Part shown: positions 63,427 through 64,000 of the stretch, piece by piece
How positions within the stretch are numbered: the stretch's first letter is position 1
Layout of the letters: every line of letters starts with the position of its first letter
Assembly: GCA_017640725.1 (NCBI GenBank)
Contig: JAEPQB010000001.1
Span: 930,001 to 994,000 of the forward strand
From: Kordiimonadaceae bacterium
GTDB taxonomy: Bacteria; Pseudomonadota; Alphaproteobacteria; Sphingomonadales; Kordiimonadaceae
Length of the DNA stretch: 64,000 nt
Reading direction: 5' to 3'
Notes under the pieces: generated by a model
Databases searched by the model: none
What the model was told of the DNA's origin: nothing
The model's input: only the letters and a program-made list of their open reading frames with translations
Translations under genes and position numbers: made by a program

Positions 63427-64000
63427 ACAACAGACAAGCGGTCCGCTTTGGGCGACACACCAAACTTACGGGCGTACTCCCTGCTAAACTGGGTTGGGCT
63501 TTCGTATCCCACATCAAAGGCGGCCATAGACACATTATGGCCGCCTGCGGTGAGCAAGCGACGGGCCTCCAAAAGGCGCAGATCTTTTTGAAATTGAAGC
63601 GGCGTTTTTGCGGTTACCGCTTTAAACCGGGTGTGAAATGTCGAGAGGCTCATGCCCGCCGCCTCGGCAAGTTCTGCAACGGCCATAGTCTCGGTAAAGC
63701 GTTCCTTCAAATGCGCAATGGCTTGCGAGATACGGCTGGCGGCACTGCCGCGATCTAACAAACTGCGCAACACCGACCCAGAGTCACCGAGCAGAAGCCG
63801 GAAATGAATTTCCCGACTGATGAGCGGTGCCATCACCATTTGCTCATCGGGTTTATCTACAAGGTCAAACAGACGAGTCATCGCATCCAATAGAGCCTCG
63901 TCGATCGAACCAACCTGAAGCCCGCGCCCACCATCACCAGACGCAGGGGGTACTTCCTCCACCAAACTGCGTAGTGTTCCCAGATCAAGTTCAAGCACAA
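63423..64000 (-). CDS. AraC-family transcriptional regulator (5' end cut by window)
   Basis: About 191 residues are visible. The C-terminal double HTH is AVAELAEAAGMSLSTFHTRFKAVTAKTPLQFQKDLRLLEARRLL and VSMAAFDVGYESPTQFSREYARKFGVSP. The preceding part (DAMTRLFDLVDKPDEQMVMAPLISREIHFRLLLGDSG) matches the end of an AraC_N cupin-type domain (YqhC-like), whose beginning lies beyond the window; the full family length is near 300. The frame is open at the edge and GTG 63998 is unlikely to be the true start. Confidence 0.9.
   Translation of the reverse strand, partial: VLELDLGTLRSLVEEVPPASGDGGRGLQVGSIDEALLDAMTRLFDLVDKPDEQMVMAPLISREIHFRLLLGDSGSVLRSLLDRGSAASRISQAIAHLKERFTETMAVAELAEAAGMSLSTFHTRFKAVTAKTPLQFQKDLRLLEARRLLTAGGHNVSMAAFDVGYESPTQFSREYARKFGVSPKADRLSVV

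Overview
This 64 kb window reads as a chromosomal segment of an alphaproteobacterium of moderate GC content. The main evidence is lineage-typical: a DivL-type pseudokinase with Tyr in place of the phospho-accepting His, an AddAB recombination nuclease, an HprK reduced to its kinase domain next to ChvG/ChvI and an ATP-type pckA, and a trpFBA-accD-folC operon. Exported S9 and S41 peptidases, an exported YtcJ-like amidohydrolase and an exosortase-associated ligase would fit an aquatic heterotroph of the Kordiimonadales/Caulobacterales sort, but I cannot name the genus. No rRNA, tRNA, CRISPR, IS or prophage was seen. The first gene (FadJ-like) and the last (AraC-family) are cut by the window ends.

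Layout. 1-7.2 kb: beta-oxidation multienzyme protein, a MarR/membrane-protein divergon, an exported S41 peptidase, a B3/B4-domain protein and an exported M1-like protein whose zinc site looks lost. 7.25-14.0 kb: one plus-strand operon (dienoyl-CoA isomerase, TolB-like/TM2 protein, trpF, trpB, trpA, accD, folC). 14.0-23.3 kb, minus strand: DUF1801, DsbA-like isomerase, SDR, trxA, addA, addB, tsaE. 23.3-33.0 kb, minus strand: divL, metK, ahcY, then HPr, EIIA, RapZ, HprK, ChvG and ChvI, a nitrogen-PTS/envelope-stress signalling block facing pckA.

35-47 kb is a mixed accessory stretch: TerB-like protein, glycosylase, J-domain protein, GNAT, DUF1272, exported M20 amidase, a PdxR-type regulator divergent from an FMN-binding oxidase, a carbonic anhydrase-like protein lacking all three zinc His with a SPOR-like lipoprotein, an NSS transporter, SufE and an MFS transporter. 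46.8-49.8 kb is the phage-shock system: pspF diverges from pspA-pspB-pspC, with a good sigma-54 promoter and an overlooked 54-codon ORF between promoter and pspA.

50-64 kb holds an O-ligase, an amidohydrolase, a prolyl-oligopeptidase-family enzyme, an EAL protein, two unknown membrane proteins, an OxyR-like regulator, a DUF533 protein, a winged-helix/TPR membrane regulator, a class-C beta-lactamase-fold hydrolase and an AraC regulator. The OxyR-like gene is the most interesting spot. Its first redox Cys is His; identical ATAGG-N5-CCTAT sites lie upstream of it and upstream of the DUF533 gene; and a strong minus-strand terminator hairpin with a C-rich loop lies in its upstream gap with no coding gene to serve, suggesting a small RNA or an attenuated leader.
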